A stretch of DNA of 64,000 nt from Posidonia oceanica (lineage: Eukaryota > Streptophyta > Magnoliopsida > Alismatales > Posidoniaceae), in NCBI GenBank assembly GCA_037176725.1, contig JAZBRS010000060.1:57998001-58062000 (forward strand), read 5' to 3'. Below the pieces are notes generated by a model. The model had not been told where the DNA came from and searched no databases. It saw only the letters and a list, made by a program, of their open reading frames with translations. Position numbers and translations under genes: made by a program. This document shows positions 23,086-35,281 of this stretch, piece by piece (the first letter of the stretch is position 1; each line of letters opens with the position of its first letter).

Positions 23086-23731
23086 TTTTCTCTTGCATGT
23101 CGATCGCATTGCATGGTTTTGCCGTTGTTTTGCTTTTTTCGCTTGCATTTGCATATAGGGCTGTGATGCTTACCGCCTGGAGTTCTCACGAGCCAGGTTT
23201 CGCCCGGTTCGGAACACAGACAGCGTAGCTAAGCACTTAGACAGCACGTTTACTTCCTTGCCCTGCATCTCTCCACTTAGAGCACACCTTGAGCATTCAT
23301 TTAGGCATTCATAGGCACATAGGCATTCAATCCTGCATTTCCCTACGTATGCGAGCGTAAGCCTAGAAAGACCGAATCTCGGGCGTGTCGGGGGTGCCTA
23401 ACACCTTCCCCGCACGTAACAGAAGTCCTTGCCCTGTCTTTTGGCCCGCAATGACCGTACTGCCCTTATCCTAGGCTAGAGTCATCTCATTTGCATGTAT
23501 TTGCATTTGTTTCCTTTGCATTGCTTTGCTTTGCGTTTCTTGCTTGGTTTTGCGTGTTAATTCACGCATTTCCCCCGGTTTTCCTTGTCTCTCGTTAATA
23601 GACATGGTGGCGACTCTGATTTGTCTTATCTTTCTCTTTTCTCCTCGATTTCAAGTGTTTTCGAGTCGAGCCTCTTCCTCGGATCCAATCGTCGCTAAAT
23701 AGCGAGCCTGATTCCGATCGGGATCGCTACA

Positions 23732-23736
23732 GCACC
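23732..23736 (+). other. Right target-site duplication of solo LTR G (GCACC)
   Basis: Identical to 18098-18102; the sequence of element H resumes directly after it. Confidence 0.9.
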
Positions 23737-24067
23737 GATCATCCCTTTTCTTTTATCACCCTGCTCTGCAAAGCTCGGCACTGAGATAGTACTTTTGTCA
23801 AGCACGCATGGACCTCCTTCAAGCTACGCTGGTCCAAAGCTCCAACTAGCCGTTTTTTGTGCTGGCAGAGCCGCATTTGTTTGAATATGCTTAGTCTCTG
23901 TGTTTTCAATGCAAGATGCTGAACCTTTTGAACTGCTTTACCAGCGTTGCAATCTGCTTCTTTATCAGCCAGTGGTTACATGCTTGTATCTGATCTGATA
24001 AACCACAACCTTGGTTGCAGGTACCTGAAGATTCTGCACCAACTGCCTACATTCTCCCTCTTGCGCA
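23737..24067 (+). other. Spacer of element H before the DUF7745 ORF
   Basis: Matches 43125-43453 of element E. Just before the ORF a pyrimidine-rich stretch ends in GGTTGCAG (about 24020), a possible splice acceptor; E has TGATTACAG at the same place. No gene is seen. Confidence 0.6.
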
Positions 24068-25200
24068 ATGGGTTTCCCCACCTTGGTTACCCCGATGCAT
24101 TGCTCAGACACCCTGCGAGAGTGGATTGGCAAGCTCACCGAGGGTGACCGTGAGAGGTTGCGCACATGCGGCATTCCATCTAAACATCTGAGAGCAGCTG
24201 ATGTGGAGGTGAGCCCACATCTCCTTTGCGCTGCAGCAAGATTTTGGAAACCAGCACACCAAGTCTTCCGCTTTGGGAGAACAGAGCTAACGCCCACGCT
24301 GTAGGAAGTGTGCTAGATCTGCGGCTTCTCCAATATCATGGGACCGTCTTTGTTCATGAGGCGTGATGTCTATGCAGCAGCTCTGAGCTAGCTAACTGGG
24401 CTCTCGACGGTAGACTGCCAGCAAAGATTAGTTTGCACCAGCGGGCCTGCGCCCATGGCTCGCCTAGCATACTTTGACGAAGCTGCCAACAAGCGTGCTG
24501 AGCTAGGGGATGAGCTCTGGCTCTGGGGATTTGTCACCTGCTTCCTAGGTGAGCTGATCTTCCGCCATGGCTAGATGACAGTTGCAATTGAGCTTGCTGA
24601 GATCACGCTTACTGTGGTGACCCAGGAGCTCGACCTGGCACTAGTCGTCCTAGCGGAGACCTACCGCAGACTGGACCGCATCTCACACCGCTGTCGCCAC
24701 TTCTACAGCTACGGAGCATTCATGCAGATCTGGCTAGCTGCACACCCGTTAATAGCGTCCAAGAAGAATATGAGAAGCCGTCTGAGCTGACGAATGATGC
24801 AGTAACTTGGCGTATCTTCCCATCCGTAGCTGAGCCTTTCACTGTCTTCTTTGGCACCCGCAACATGCGACTCATGGTGTTGCCAGGATTCACCGGGGGT
24901 GTGGAATACCACCCTATTCGGGTCATGCGGCAATTTGGCTTCCAGCAGCGTACCTTTGTTGATAGCACCGCGCCCAGGCTCCTACAGCCCTATCCTCTCA
25001 ATTCAACAACCGCTACCGCAGAGCTAGCAGACCTGATGCAGCATGGAGTGCAGTCGACAGATATCGCAGCAGCCAAAGGCTCAGGATGCACTCCTGAGTA
25101 TGTGACTGAGGTGTAGGGACTCTAACTCATCAGAGAAATCCCGCCTGGTGCCCCTCAGTTCCCTGACTCCAGAAGATCAAAGAAGGCCCGAATCAGCTAG
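24068..25200 (+). pseudogene. DUF7745-type extra ORF of element H, broken
   Basis: From ATG at 24068 the frame reads PTLVTPMHCSDTLREW, then RFWKPAHQVFRFGRTELTPT, then LWLWGFVTCFLGELIFRHG and, after internal damage, VEYHPIRVMRQFGFQQRTF and GSGCTPEYVTEV, with TAG at 25198-25200. These segments follow the order of the plant DUF7745 family that is common in plant transposons and distantly related to PMD. Stops occur near 24302 and 24571, and deletions near 24780. It is on the same strand as pol and downstream of integrase. The function is unknown. The E copy is at 43454-44655. Confidence 0.72.
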
Positions 25201-25729
25201 GGCATCCGTGCGGTTGCTTGCTTGTTCAGTTTTTTTTGAGTCATGCTGTATCTTTTGGCCTAGCATAGGCATGTAACCAAAGATTCAATCAATGCAAAGA
25301 TGTTTCACGCCATCTGATTGTAGTGCATGCCCAACCCTTTGCATATTTGTTCCTGCTAGGATGCTGCAAGAAATGCATCAAGCACTTCAGGGAGCCAGGA
25401 GCAGCAACCAGGACTCTCAGTGCAAGGGAGCTGCAGCAAAGCTCCCCCTACAATCAATATGCATGCCAGAACCTCTGCAGACCCACGCCGTCAAAGCAAG
25501 CAAGCCGCTGCAAGCCCTTTCGCCCAGATCATCCTCCAGGCTGGTACCCCTAACTACTCGTTTGGCAAACACGTTAGTTTTGTCTGCATGCTTCGCTTTT
25601 TTTTATGCTAGGGATGCTTCGGCTATCACCTGGTATCATTCCTGATACCAGGGGCATCTTTTTTTAGCTGCCCCGTGATATCGCTCCCCTTCTCCTTTTC
25701 TTTCCTCTTTGCTCGACTTCGTTTGGTGC
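25201..25729 (+). other. Spacer of element H after the DUF7745 ORF
   Basis: Homologous by eye to 44656-45190 of element E (shared phrases such as TGTATCTTTTGGCCT and TCGTTTGGCAAAC). No gene is seen. Confidence 0.7.
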
Positions 25730-26043
25730 ACGGAGTCCTCTGCCTGTTTCCTTATGTGAGGTCAGGCCCACTTGCTTCCTCGTGCGAGGACAAGCCTTTA
25801 CTCGGCTCTGTGCGGACGGAGCCCTTGTTTGTTTCCTCGTGCGAGGATTAGCCCCGCTTGCTTCCTCATGTGAGGACAAGCCCTAGCGCAGGCTCCGTGT
25901 GGATGGAGTTTTTGCCTGTTTCCTCGTGCAAGGATCAGGCCCGCTTGTTCCTCAACCAAGGACAAGCCCATGTGTGACCCGCTTGCTTCCTCGTGCGAGG
26001 ACAAGCCCCCCTGGAGACTCCGTTTGGTGCGAACGGAGTCCCC
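25730..26043 (+). repeat. Short hairpin array of element H, truncated
   Basis: The same type of array as 45190-46930 in E: units with a TCCTCG/CGAGGA stem, an outer stem GCTTG/CAAGC or GCCTG/CAGGC (25914-25918 with 25936-25940), and a second hairpin type GACTCCGT/ACGGAGTC (26016-26023 with 26033-26040). It stops at about 26043 where minus-strand protease sequence of element B begins. The 3' LTR of H is missing. Confidence 0.85.
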
Positions 26044-28220
26044 TGCCGAGAAGTCAATCTGAGCATCAGCAGCCGCTCCTGCCTCCTCATCCGAGGGTGA
26101 GTCGACATAGTAAGCGACTGCCGGGCTTGCGGCCGGCCCTCGCCCGACTGCTGGGCCTTCTGCTGCTTGGGGTATCTGCTTGGCTGCTGCTGGATATGCT
26201 GCTAGGATTACTGCTGGTGCCGGCGGGGAGGCACAACCGCTCTTCTGAGGGGCCGATGGTTGGGCCGCCATGCTTGGGGTTGAAACACCGGTGCCCGTGG
26301 GTGACAGTGGTGGTCTCCTGGTAGCAGCGGCGAGAATCTTCCGTATAGCAAGATCTGCTGAGGCTGACAGCGGCATGCCTGACTGAGCTGCCCGACTTGC
26401 TTGTGGTGCTGTCAGTGATGCAGGCTGAGTCACGCTGTCGCCAAACCTGGCTGACTGTGCCGCCTGAGAAAGTGATTTCCAAGCTGGTGCGGCTGCGGCC
26501 ACAGGTTGACTGTTGGATAACGCCAAAGGGCGTGCTTCTGGTTCTGGTGCTGCAGCTGCGACTGTCGGCAACTTTGGTGATGCTGTAGGAAGAAGGGAAG
26601 TTGTCAGCCCTGTCCCAGGGTTTGCCAATTCTGCTGCCTCATTGGTAAGTGCAAAGCAAACTGACCGGGACGCAGTCGCGCTGAGCTGGTCCTTGCTGCT
26701 GGTTGGGGCTGCCTCAACTATACCAGACTCTTCCTCATCTGAGTAATAGTCCACGATGCAGACCCATTCTTCTTTTGCCAGTTGGGAATTTGGGCATAGC
26801 ACCTGCTGCGCTAGGGCCTCACTGCTGGTTGAATCCAGGATACCTGCACTAGTGAAGTTAGTGAGGTCCTGTGGAATAGGCAGCCTCTGATCCTTGGGCA
26901 GCATGCATCTGTCTTTGCTGGACTGCAGATCATATCCAAGGCCTTCAGACTCTCTTCGCTCTGCTGCTTGGACTGGCTCAGCGATTCCCTGGCCATATCG
27001 CCCGAGTAGTGCTCCTTTGACATAGCCCCACCTGTGACAGATATTTTCGACCATCCGGAAGGGGTTGCTGTGAATGGCCAAGGAGTTGACATGTTCAAGA
27101 TCAGGTACAAAGCTAACCGGCTCGCACCAATTAACTCGATACAAAGCAGCTAAAAGTTCAAGGTCAAAAGGGATTGTATGCGAAGAGATGGGTGCAACCG
27201 CCTTGATCCGCTCTTTCTCGAAGTTTTCCGCCATTACAACGATAACATCGTCGCCATGGCGAAACTTGATCATGCGGTGGAGGGTCGAGGGGATGACCTG
27301 ATGCTTGTGAAGCCAAGGGCGCCCAAGCAGGAAATTAAAGTTAGGCTCCAAGTCAACAATGTAGAATTCCACATCGAAAGTGACCGGGCCAATGATCAAA
27401 GGAATAATCAGAATCCCTAGAGCGTCATGGTGCGTATTATCAAAAGCTGTCATTCCCTTTATCGCCGGAGTGATATCCTCGGCTTTGAATCCGAGCCTGG
27501 TTGCAGTACGCAACGGACAGACATTAAGGCCTGACCCGTTATCAATCAGCGATAGGGGAATGTGGAAGTTTTTGTATTGCACTGTGACAAACAAGGGTTG
27601 GTTATGATTAATCTCGGCCTGAGGCAACTCATCGCTCGTGAAAGAGATGATCTGTGGCTCCACGATAACGCCAACCATGCTCTCCAGGGCTGCAGGCTCT
27701 ATGGCTTGGGACACTCGGGCAGCTTGGAACACTCAGAGAAAAGCCTCACAGTGTTCGGAAGAGGAGTGGATAAGGTCGCAAATGGATATATCAGCTTTAA
27801 CCCTCCTAAGCTAGGAAGTGATGTCTGTTTTGTGGTGTGGCTTTCTGGTAGCAGGAGGGGGTGCTCTACGAGTTGGCTCTATCGGGCTAGGTGCAGGGGG
27901 CTGGCTTGATGCTGGGGGTGCTGTGGGCTGGCTTGCAGGCAGGGGTGTTGCTGGCTGGCTTGCTGGTGGAGGTGCACGGGTGCTAGACGGCTGAGCCTTA
28001 CCACCGGTGCTGCAGGCTGGTATACCCTCCCCGATCACGTGACTTCTGCACATGTTTCCGTGGCATAGTCAAAAGGGACGCGATGGGGGTCTTAGATTAA
28101 GTCAATAACTGTAGGGGCCCGTGCTTCGAGCACGAGAGGGGCTACCGGAGGGTTGGCTGGGTAATAGGGCAGGGGTTGCTGGTACTGGTAGGTTGCAGGA
28201 GGCCCTAGCTGGGACCAGGC
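26044..28220 (-). pseudogene. Protease region of element B, 3'-truncated
   Basis: The minus-strand frame shows the Ogre/Tat-type retropepsin: LFVTVQYKNFHIPLSLIDNG with active-site DNGS replaced by DNGSG context (LIDNGSGLNVCPL), then NFNFLLGRPWLHKHQVIPST, then a G-patch-like GYVKGALLGRYGQGI. A long Ala/Pro/Ser-rich linker follows. At about 26043 the element stops and the reading frame runs on into the hairpin array of H up to 25798, giving a chimeric 644-codon ORF. RT, RNase H and integrase of B are missing. The equivalent of the truncation point in E is about 37535. Confidence 0.83.
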
Positions 28221-30707
28221 TAACAGGCTGATTGGAGGCCTACCCAGATAGGAGGCTGGGGTCTGGGCCTAAGGTCTGGCTTGAAGGTATACAGGGGCAA
28301 GGGCCTGAGGATGCATGGTAGGGTGAGCAGCGGGGCACCCTGGCCTGGCACGCGGTCGGATCATATGGACTTCCGACTCGGAGCCGTCTATGGCGGCACG
28401 ATAAAGAGCAAGAGGGAAGGGCTCCGAGACATCATGAATGAGCTCGGAGGGGTCTACCACAGACGTAGCAGGCCCAGAGGGAGAGAGAGAGTAGATTCCC
28501 GAGGTCCCCGCGCCCCCTAGATTGGGATGCTCCGAAAGGGGCTAGTGGACAATGCTGGGATGAGGGGGTGCTAATGCTGATGCAGGGGCTGATGCTGATG
28601 GGGGGACGAAGAAGGTGCCATGTGTGTGTGGATTGAGATCGTTCCCGACTCGATCAAATTCTGGATAGCGTCCCGCAGAGTGAGGCAACTATTCGTCGAG
28701 TGCCCGGGGGCTCGATGAAAGTCACAGAAAAGGTGCGCCTTATGCCAATGTGGAAGTGGATTTGGCAAAGGGCGCGCCTCAGGAAACCTCAGAAATGTCG
28801 CAACCTTGGGGAGGATGGCGGTTAGCGGTTCCACCAGTGGGGTGAATTGACGCCGTGGCCCCTGGGGTTGCGCTTGCCGGACCGGTGTAGCAGGATACAC
28901 CGGTTGGAAGGTGGTGGTAATTTGTGGTGTGGGGGGTGCTCTAGGTGCTGGTGCATAGATTACTTGATGCGGGGGGGGCCGAACCGCCAGCTGAACAGGC
29001 ACAGGTGCAGGGTCGACGTAGGCAACAGCAGGCTTTAGCGAATCCTTCTTCTTGGGCCGGCTGCTGGTACCACTGCTGTTGCTGCTGGTGTTGCCGCTGG
29101 AGTTGTTGCTATTGCTACTAGCGGTGGCCTGCTTGGCAAACGCAGAGAGCGCCGGGAAGTTGCCACTCCATAGCGAACTCTCCATGCGGGTGCCAGCTCG
29201 GATCAATGCTGAGAAGGTTGTGACAGGTTGAATGCTAAGCAGAGCCCCGACAGCAGGTTGCGCACCCCCAATCACAATCTCGAGGGACTCCTCATCAGAG
29301 GGTCCATCTCGAACCTGCGAAGCGAGTGCGCGCCAACAGCCGACATACTCCCCGAATGGCTCGCCGGGGTTCTGCTTTAATGCGACGAGGTCCGCGTGCT
29401 TAGGGACCAGGTCCAAGTTGAAGGAGTATTGTCCCAGGAATGCCTGGCTGAGGTCATTCCACGTCTTAATGCTGGCCATATCAAGTGAGGTGAACCACTT
29501 GAGCGTAAGGCCACTCAGACTTTTCTGGAACAAGCGGATTAGCAACCTCTCGTCAGCCTGGAGCTGAGCGAGATCTCCGCAGTACGCCTTCAGGTGTGCA
29601 ATTGGGCAGCCTCTGCCATTGTATTTTTCAAATACTGGGATGCGGAACTTCGGGGGGGAGTACCGCCTCTAGGAAATAACAGAGGTCTCGGAACTGGCAA
29701 GACTGGTGGTCCGTACCCTACACTTGTCGAAGTGCTTTGTCCAGAACAGCGAGCCTGTTGTCGCTGGAGTCTGGAGCTGCTGCCAACTGAGGTGGTACAG
29801 CAGGGGCAGGGGCCACATACGCCGCATAAGATGCACCAAGGTGCTCCTCTAGGTCAACCATCACCTTGCCTGGTGGAGCGACGGGATGGGCGGTGTATCC
29901 GTGCGGATGTGCAGTGTGTGTAGGCATGTATGTTGGGGTAGGGTATTGCTGATGCAGGGGGTATGTATAACTAGCATGCTGAGTAGTAGGTGATGCAGTG
30001 TGCTGGAGCGTCAGCTGCTGCACCGGCACGGTGCCGGGCTGCGGGCCAGTGGGATGCTGCGCTCCGATTAGTCCCACGGACTGACCACCAGGTGCTAGAG
30101 GAGGATGCTGTGCTTGGTGTTGTGCAAATGCAGGAGGCAAAAGCTGGGTCCCCATCGCCTGAGCAGTGAGTAGCTGAGGTGGTGGTCTGGGCGGAGGAGC
30201 AGAAGGGAATGCCTGCAACGCAAGAGCAGGTCGCAGCGGAGCCTCGGGAGCAGCAGGAACAAATGCGGGGCAGAGAGATAGAGCCATGCCCTGCAGTCTC
30301 TGGGCAGTCTCCATCAGCTGCTGGTACTGCATCTCAGGGGACCCATCAGTAGGTATGCTGAGTTGCAGGACCGGCAGAGGACCAGAATCAAGCGGCTGGG
30401 ACGCAGATTGTCCAAGAGGCGGAGGTCCTAGGGCGTAATTCGCCACAGCAGGGTGAGTGTCAAAAGTGACATCACCCTGAGGAGGAGGAGTCAGTGGTGC
30501 TTCCGGAGCGCAGGCGGCAGTTACCAAGGCAGTCTCGGCAACCAGGTCCGGCGGAGCTTGCCACTGCCCTGTAGAATAAGAAGGTGGCAGCTGTACCAGA
30601 GAAGGAGACGCTGGCATAGGGGGAGTGTATGCGGGAGCCGAAGGGACCGAAAGAGGGGTCACCTCCGGGGCAACAGGGACCTAGGAGTCACCAACAAACT
30701 GGGCCAT
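28221..30707 (-). pseudogene. Gag of element B, broken
   Basis: The start is placed at ATG 30707 (MAQFVGDS); the eighth-codon region has a TAG at 30681-30683 where copy C reads CAG. The N-terminal 300 residues are rich in Pro, Ala and Gln. The capsid-like domain follows after a frameshift near 29720: LIRLFQKSLSGLTLKWFTSL, TWNDLSQAFLGQYSF, FGEYVGCWRALASQV. A zinc knuckle CDFHRAPGHSTNSC lies near 28680-28725. The C-terminal Pro-rich part has several stops. It is over 90 percent similar by eye to gag of C. Confidence 0.85.
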
Positions 30708-31871
30708 CACTGACCGAGAACGGGTGATCACAGGGCTACGAGCAGGAGCACGGGGGCAAATCCTAGGAGGTGCTATGTTCGCTAAAGCGACGTAGCTCAG
30801 AAGGGAGGATGATCAGAAGCAGGAGTCGCAGCAGAGGCATCAGCAAGAGAGGACACTCAAGCTCTAGTTAAGGAACTCACTGACAGATCTCTCTCTGCGC
30901 GAAGAGCAAACAAGATCAAGGGGTTAGAACTCGAAAGTAAAAGCAAATGCGTTAGTGCATGATATGAATGCAGATGTATGCTTTCTAGCATGCTCTCCCT
31001 CACCAATCTAGGGTGTCCTAGTAGGCAGTCTACTTCGGACGCTCAAGGGTATACAGGTCGCCGACTCAGGCTAGAAAAAAGCAGGTCCCACATCTTAAAC
31101 CTGACCCAAAGCTCAAGTGGTGACGCAGTGGTGTGTAGGTGGCCTCGACCCTGCCAGAAGCATGGGTGGTACCCTCTACTAACACCGGCGCGACCCCCTG
31201 ACAAGGGGAGACAGACCGATCTACTTGCTCCACACCAAAGCGTCGGACGCAAGAGACCGGGACTATCCTTCTCAGACAATAGGCGGACTCAGATGAGAAG
31301 AATGCATGCCCTATATGATGCTTTATGCAAATGCTTCGCATTTTATCTTGCGTTTTTTATTAACTCAAGGGGGGGCAGGTGAGTTTGCAGTCTCTAGTTG
31401 CTCCTAGAAGTTCTTTTTACTTGCCGTTTTTAATTAGCCATGGGGCAAGCAATCAGTCTCTAATTGTCCTTAGGCTTGAATGTAAAAGGGGAAGAAAATC
31501 ACCCAAACATGGCAAGCAAGCAACACACATCATTGCAAAAGGCATGGGCATGGCATGTGCATGTGTGTGTGAGCATGATAGTGAAAGGAAAAACACTTAT
31601 CATTGCAAAAAGTAGGTATGCATAGCATGTGCAGGTGCTGTGGTATTGCATTGGTGTAAAATGAAACATTCATCACTCAAAAGGCATGCATGGTGTGCCA
31701 AGCAAGTATTTAGACATGTGATGCAGGCAGATAGAGCAGCGCAAGCAATCATGGCATAAAGCAGATAAATAAACAAGCATGCAGGTAAGCAAGTAAAGCA
31801 AGCGAAAGCAAAAGGCAAGCAAAACACCCAAGCAAGAGGCGAGAAGGCCAAGGTGGAAGCCGGAGTACTGC
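30708..31871 (-). other. Untranslated leader of element B
   Basis: About 1.1 kb between the PBS and gag, without a convincing ORF. It matches the leader of element C (61820-62949) closely, including the GCATGTGCATGTGTGTGTGA tract near 31553. The conserved region probably includes RNA packaging signals, but none can be named. Confidence 0.7.
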
Positions 31872-31889
31872 TCCCCAACGGAGTCGCCA
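31872..31889 (-). promoter_or_regulatory. Primer-binding site of element B (tRNA-Arg)
   Basis: The minus strand reads TGGCGACTCCGTTGGGGA, 18 bases complementary to the 3' end of tRNA-Arg with the CCA tail, one base after the LTR end. This is the primer type used by Ogre elements. Confidence 0.88.
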
Positions 31890-31890
31890 C

Positions 31891-34800
31891 TGTAGTAATC
31901 CTGAATTCTAATCGTCCATGCACATTACCAAAGCTTGTGTGCACCGATCAAAATAGGCTCACTATATGCGGCTGCATCTGAGAGAAGAACTTGACTCGGA
32001 AACGCTGGCAAAAGAAAAGAAAAGAAATGATAAGACAATTCGGAGTCGCCACCAGGTCTATTGAATTGGAAGACAAGGAAAACCAGGGGGTAAAGCATGA
32101 AAAGACATGCTGAACCGGATGCAAGGAGGGGCAAAGAGATGCAAGGATAAGCTAAGCTATGCTATGCTATCATGCTATGCTATGCTATGCTATGACTCAA
32201 GCCTAGGATAAAGGAAGGGTCGGTGCGAGGCAAGAGAAAGGGCAAGGACTCCTGTTACGCACAGGGAAGGTATTAGGCACCCCGATACGTCCGAGAGTCG
32301 GTCTTTCTTAGGCAATCTCGCGCTTATGCAGGGAATTGCTAGCCTAATGCCTAAATGCCTTAAATGCTTACCTATTATGCATTGGAAATAAACGTGCTAT
32401 CTAAGTGCTTAGCCACGCTGCTAGTGTTCCGAACGGGGTGGACCCTGGTTCGCGAGAACTCCTAAGCAGTAAGCATCACGGCCCTATATGCAGGTGCAAA
32501 CGAGAAAGCAAAACTGTAGGAAAACTAAGCAATGCAGGCGGCATGCAAGTGATAAAGCAAAGTAGGTGCGGAAAACGGTGCAAAAATGCAGAAAACCATG
32601 TGAGGCACGGGAAACAATGCAAAGGGTAGAAAGCAATGCAAAGGGGTGCAGAAAATCATGCAAAGAAGCGGAAAAGCGATGCAAAACACGGAAAATGAGG
32701 TAAAGTGCGCAAAACGAGGCAAAGCGGGGTGCGAAATCAAAACAAAGGGGTGGGTAACATGCATTGGGGTTGCAGCAAGCCAAAGAAGTGACACAACGCG
32801 AGAAAAGGCGAGCGAAACAAAATCTGCATTTTAAAACAGCGGTCAGTCATCTGCAAGTGTTGGACGCCGGCAGCACTAGCGTCCAACGTTGGACGCTAGC
32901 GCTGCTGGCGTCCATCACCTGCTGCAGACAGACAGCATGCATTCTTTTGAAAATCCATGCATTCTAACTATATGGATGCAATACAGATGCAAATGTGCAA
33001 CTAAATGGGTGCTAGACATGCTAATCTAACCTAACAGAAGATTAGAGGAAGAATCAGAACAAGGAGCATGCCAAAATTAAAGATCCAAGCATGCAGGTTG
33101 TTGGACGCCTGTAGGCTGGCCGTCCAACGTTAGATGCCAGAGAGGCTGGCGTCCAACAAGAACAGAAGGCAGAGGGAAGAAAAGATGCATACAAGTGATA
33201 GAGGAGAGTTGGGATCATGCATTTGGGTCTCTAGAGTTGAGCATGGTGCAAGCAAGCAAGCATGGGAGGCAAAATAAAATCAAACAAGCCTTACCTGTGC
33301 TAATTGCCAGGCTAGAGGCACAACCAGAGTGTTGGACGCGAGCTAGGCCAGCATCCAACGTTGGACGCCAGCACTAGCAGCGTACAACGCTCTGGGAGGC
33401 ACAACACACAAAAAGCACACATAAAAACAAGCAAATAATTCAAAGAAAATAAATAACAGTTGCTGAAGAAGCTAGGCATGCATAAGAACATAGGGAATAA
33501 TCAAACAAGCAAGATCAGGAAGACATACAAGCATTAAACAAATGCATGAGAAGCCAGGATGTTGGACGCTAGAGCCAGCAGCGTCCAACGTAGGACGCTA
33601 AAGGCTCTGGCGTCCAACGACCTAGACCAGCAGACTCACCTGCTCTAAAGGGGGAGCTCAGCTGTACCCCACCTAGATGCATGCAAATACTTTAAAGGCA
33701 TGTTATAACAGAGAAAGACATCCACAGCAAGCATGGCAAGCATTTAAACCAAGAGAGAAAGATAAAGAGGAAGCATGCATAAGAGGAGAAAGCTTAAGAC
33801 TTGCAGAAAGGAGTAAACAACTTAGAAAAATCCTAGCAAACCTAAACATGGTTGCCATAGGGGCTAGGCATGTCTAAGTAGGCATGGATCACAAAATAAT
33901 ACTCAAAATATGCATGAGGTAGGCATGGCAGGAAAGCAAAGCAAGCAGAGGCATTAGACGCTAGGTGAACCAGAATCCAACGTTGGACGCAATTCACTAT
34001 AGCGTCCAACAAAGGCAGAAGACAGATTGATATTAAACATGCAAAAAGCCTTCAAACAAGAATGGAACAAGTTAAAAACATGGTATAGCATCAGAGAGAA
34101 TTAAAAGGAGGCAAATAGCATACGTTTGCAAACAGGCATGCAAGGAAAAGGCATGGAAAGCATTCAGATAAAGGCAGAGCAAAGCAGGCCATTGGACGCC
34201 GGCCTATGCCACGTCCAACGTTGGACGCACCAACTGGTGCGTCCAACACACTGAACTTCCTTTTGGATGTGAATCACATCCAAAAGGAGCTAAAAGCTTG
34301 TAAAAAGTGCATGGACACGTACTACCATGCATGCACGACTACAAGGGATGGGGGGCTTACCGTTTCGCGGGCTAGAAGGCCGGCTCCACCTCGTTCACCA
34401 AAGTTGCAGGTGTGTGCACGGCAGCAAGTTCGGCGGGCTTGCCTGAGCTGCTTGGAGCACCGGCGGAGCTTGCAGCTGGTTGCAGACAAAGATGGGAGTC
34501 CCTTCTTGCTCTCGGAAGTGGAAATTCTCTCTTAGGCTTCGTGTGGTGTCTCTGGCAATGGCTTGAAGGTGCTGGTTTTGTGCAAATGGCATGGGTTCGT
34601 GTGCTGGTGCAGAGGTTTGTAGGCCGAATTCTGATGAACCCAGGTGCTGGCAAGTGCGGGTGAGAGTGTGAGGTCCATGTGGGATGTTAGAGGAAGGCGT
34701 GGGCATTGGCAGGAGGGTGGCGGAGGCAAGGCGGTGGCTGACACGGCCAAAGAAAGTCAGGCCTATCAGTGAGGTGTGTGAGGGTAGATTTCGGGCTGAT

Positions 34801-35281
34801 AAGGAGGAGATGGGTAGTAAGTGAGGCTTGGAAGGTAGTGGATGGCGTGGAGTGGAGGAAGGGACGGGTAGTAAGTATGGGGAGGTGGTGGAGTGGACGG
34901 GCGGTGAGCCGAAGGGGGCGGAGCTGCCACTGTTGCACTCAAGTCGTTGGACGCCAGACCAAAGGGCGTCCAACGTTGGATGCCAGACCAGAGCACGTCC
35001 AACGTTGGACGCTAGCACAGGTCGCGTCCAACGTTGGACGTTGCCTGTTCCAGCGTCCAACACACTCAGGTGGCATAAGCTGCAAATGGGCTTAGGTTTG
35101 GGCCTAGAAGTCTTGTAAAAGATGCAAATAGCTTGGTAAAGGCTTCTAGGGTTTTGGGCAAGGTTTTGGGTTTGGAAATGGGCTAGAAAATGGGTTAGAA
35201 AAGGGAATGCCATTCCAGAAACCACACGAGCCTGCAAAAGAGAACTACCAACTTCCAGGCTGTCAGAATGGGGTGTCTACA
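31891..35281 (-). mobile_element. 5' LTR of element B (3,391 bp)
   Basis: Minus-strand ends are TGTAGACACCCC at 35281 and GGATTACTACA at 31891. It abuts a PBS, so it is the 5' LTR. It carries seven clusters of GTTGGACGC/GCGTCCAAC hairpins (32859-35060), a GCA/TTTT-rich repeat (32565-32720), the R/U5 block shared with F and G (32200-32500), an ATGCT pentamer run (32153-32203) and a second PBS-like site at 32040-32051. It is flanked on the right by gag sequence of element E beginning GCCCC. Confidence 0.9.
32859..35060 (-). repeat. Seven clusters of 29-bp hairpins in the LTR of B
   Basis: Clusters at 32859-32914, 33100-33157, 33331-33388, 33561-33619, 33953-34010, 34192-34248 and 34945-35060. 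Each unit is a GTTGGACGC arm, about 11 nt, and a GCGTCCAAC arm. Units come in back-to-back pairs joined at AACGTT. The last cluster has four units in a row of exactly 29 bp each. The same clusters occur in the LTR of E at 47648-49784. Confidence 0.9.

Larger units (their letters stand above)
18103..23731 (+). mobile_element. Solo LTR G, second Ogre-like family (5,629 bp)
   Basis: Starts TGTTGACACCCC and ends CGCTACA, with perfect 5-bp TSDs on both sides and no internal element sequence, so it is a solo LTR left by recombination between two LTRs. Parts in order: start block; CT-rich tract 18525-18620; A-rich tract 18800-19560; pyrimidine tract 19570-19740; GC-rich block 19860-21115; degenerate TGCA-rich repeats 21150-22160; 30-bp array 22845-23085; a block shared with the other LTR family 23155-23480; PBS-like TGGCGACTCTGA 23608-23619. 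It has the same order as solo LTR F read on the other strand. No protein-coding gene is supported inside it. Confidence 0.9.

Noticed and set aside
22658..23228. Phe/Cys-rich frames of 166 and 179 codons in LTR G that look like membrane proteins
   Set aside because: They are translations of the T-rich 30-bp array and its flanks, not conserved in F.
34945..35060. 29-bp repeats that could look like a CRISPR array
   Set aside because: Units are contiguous palindromes without unique spacers, lie inside a plant LTR and recur in all family copies.
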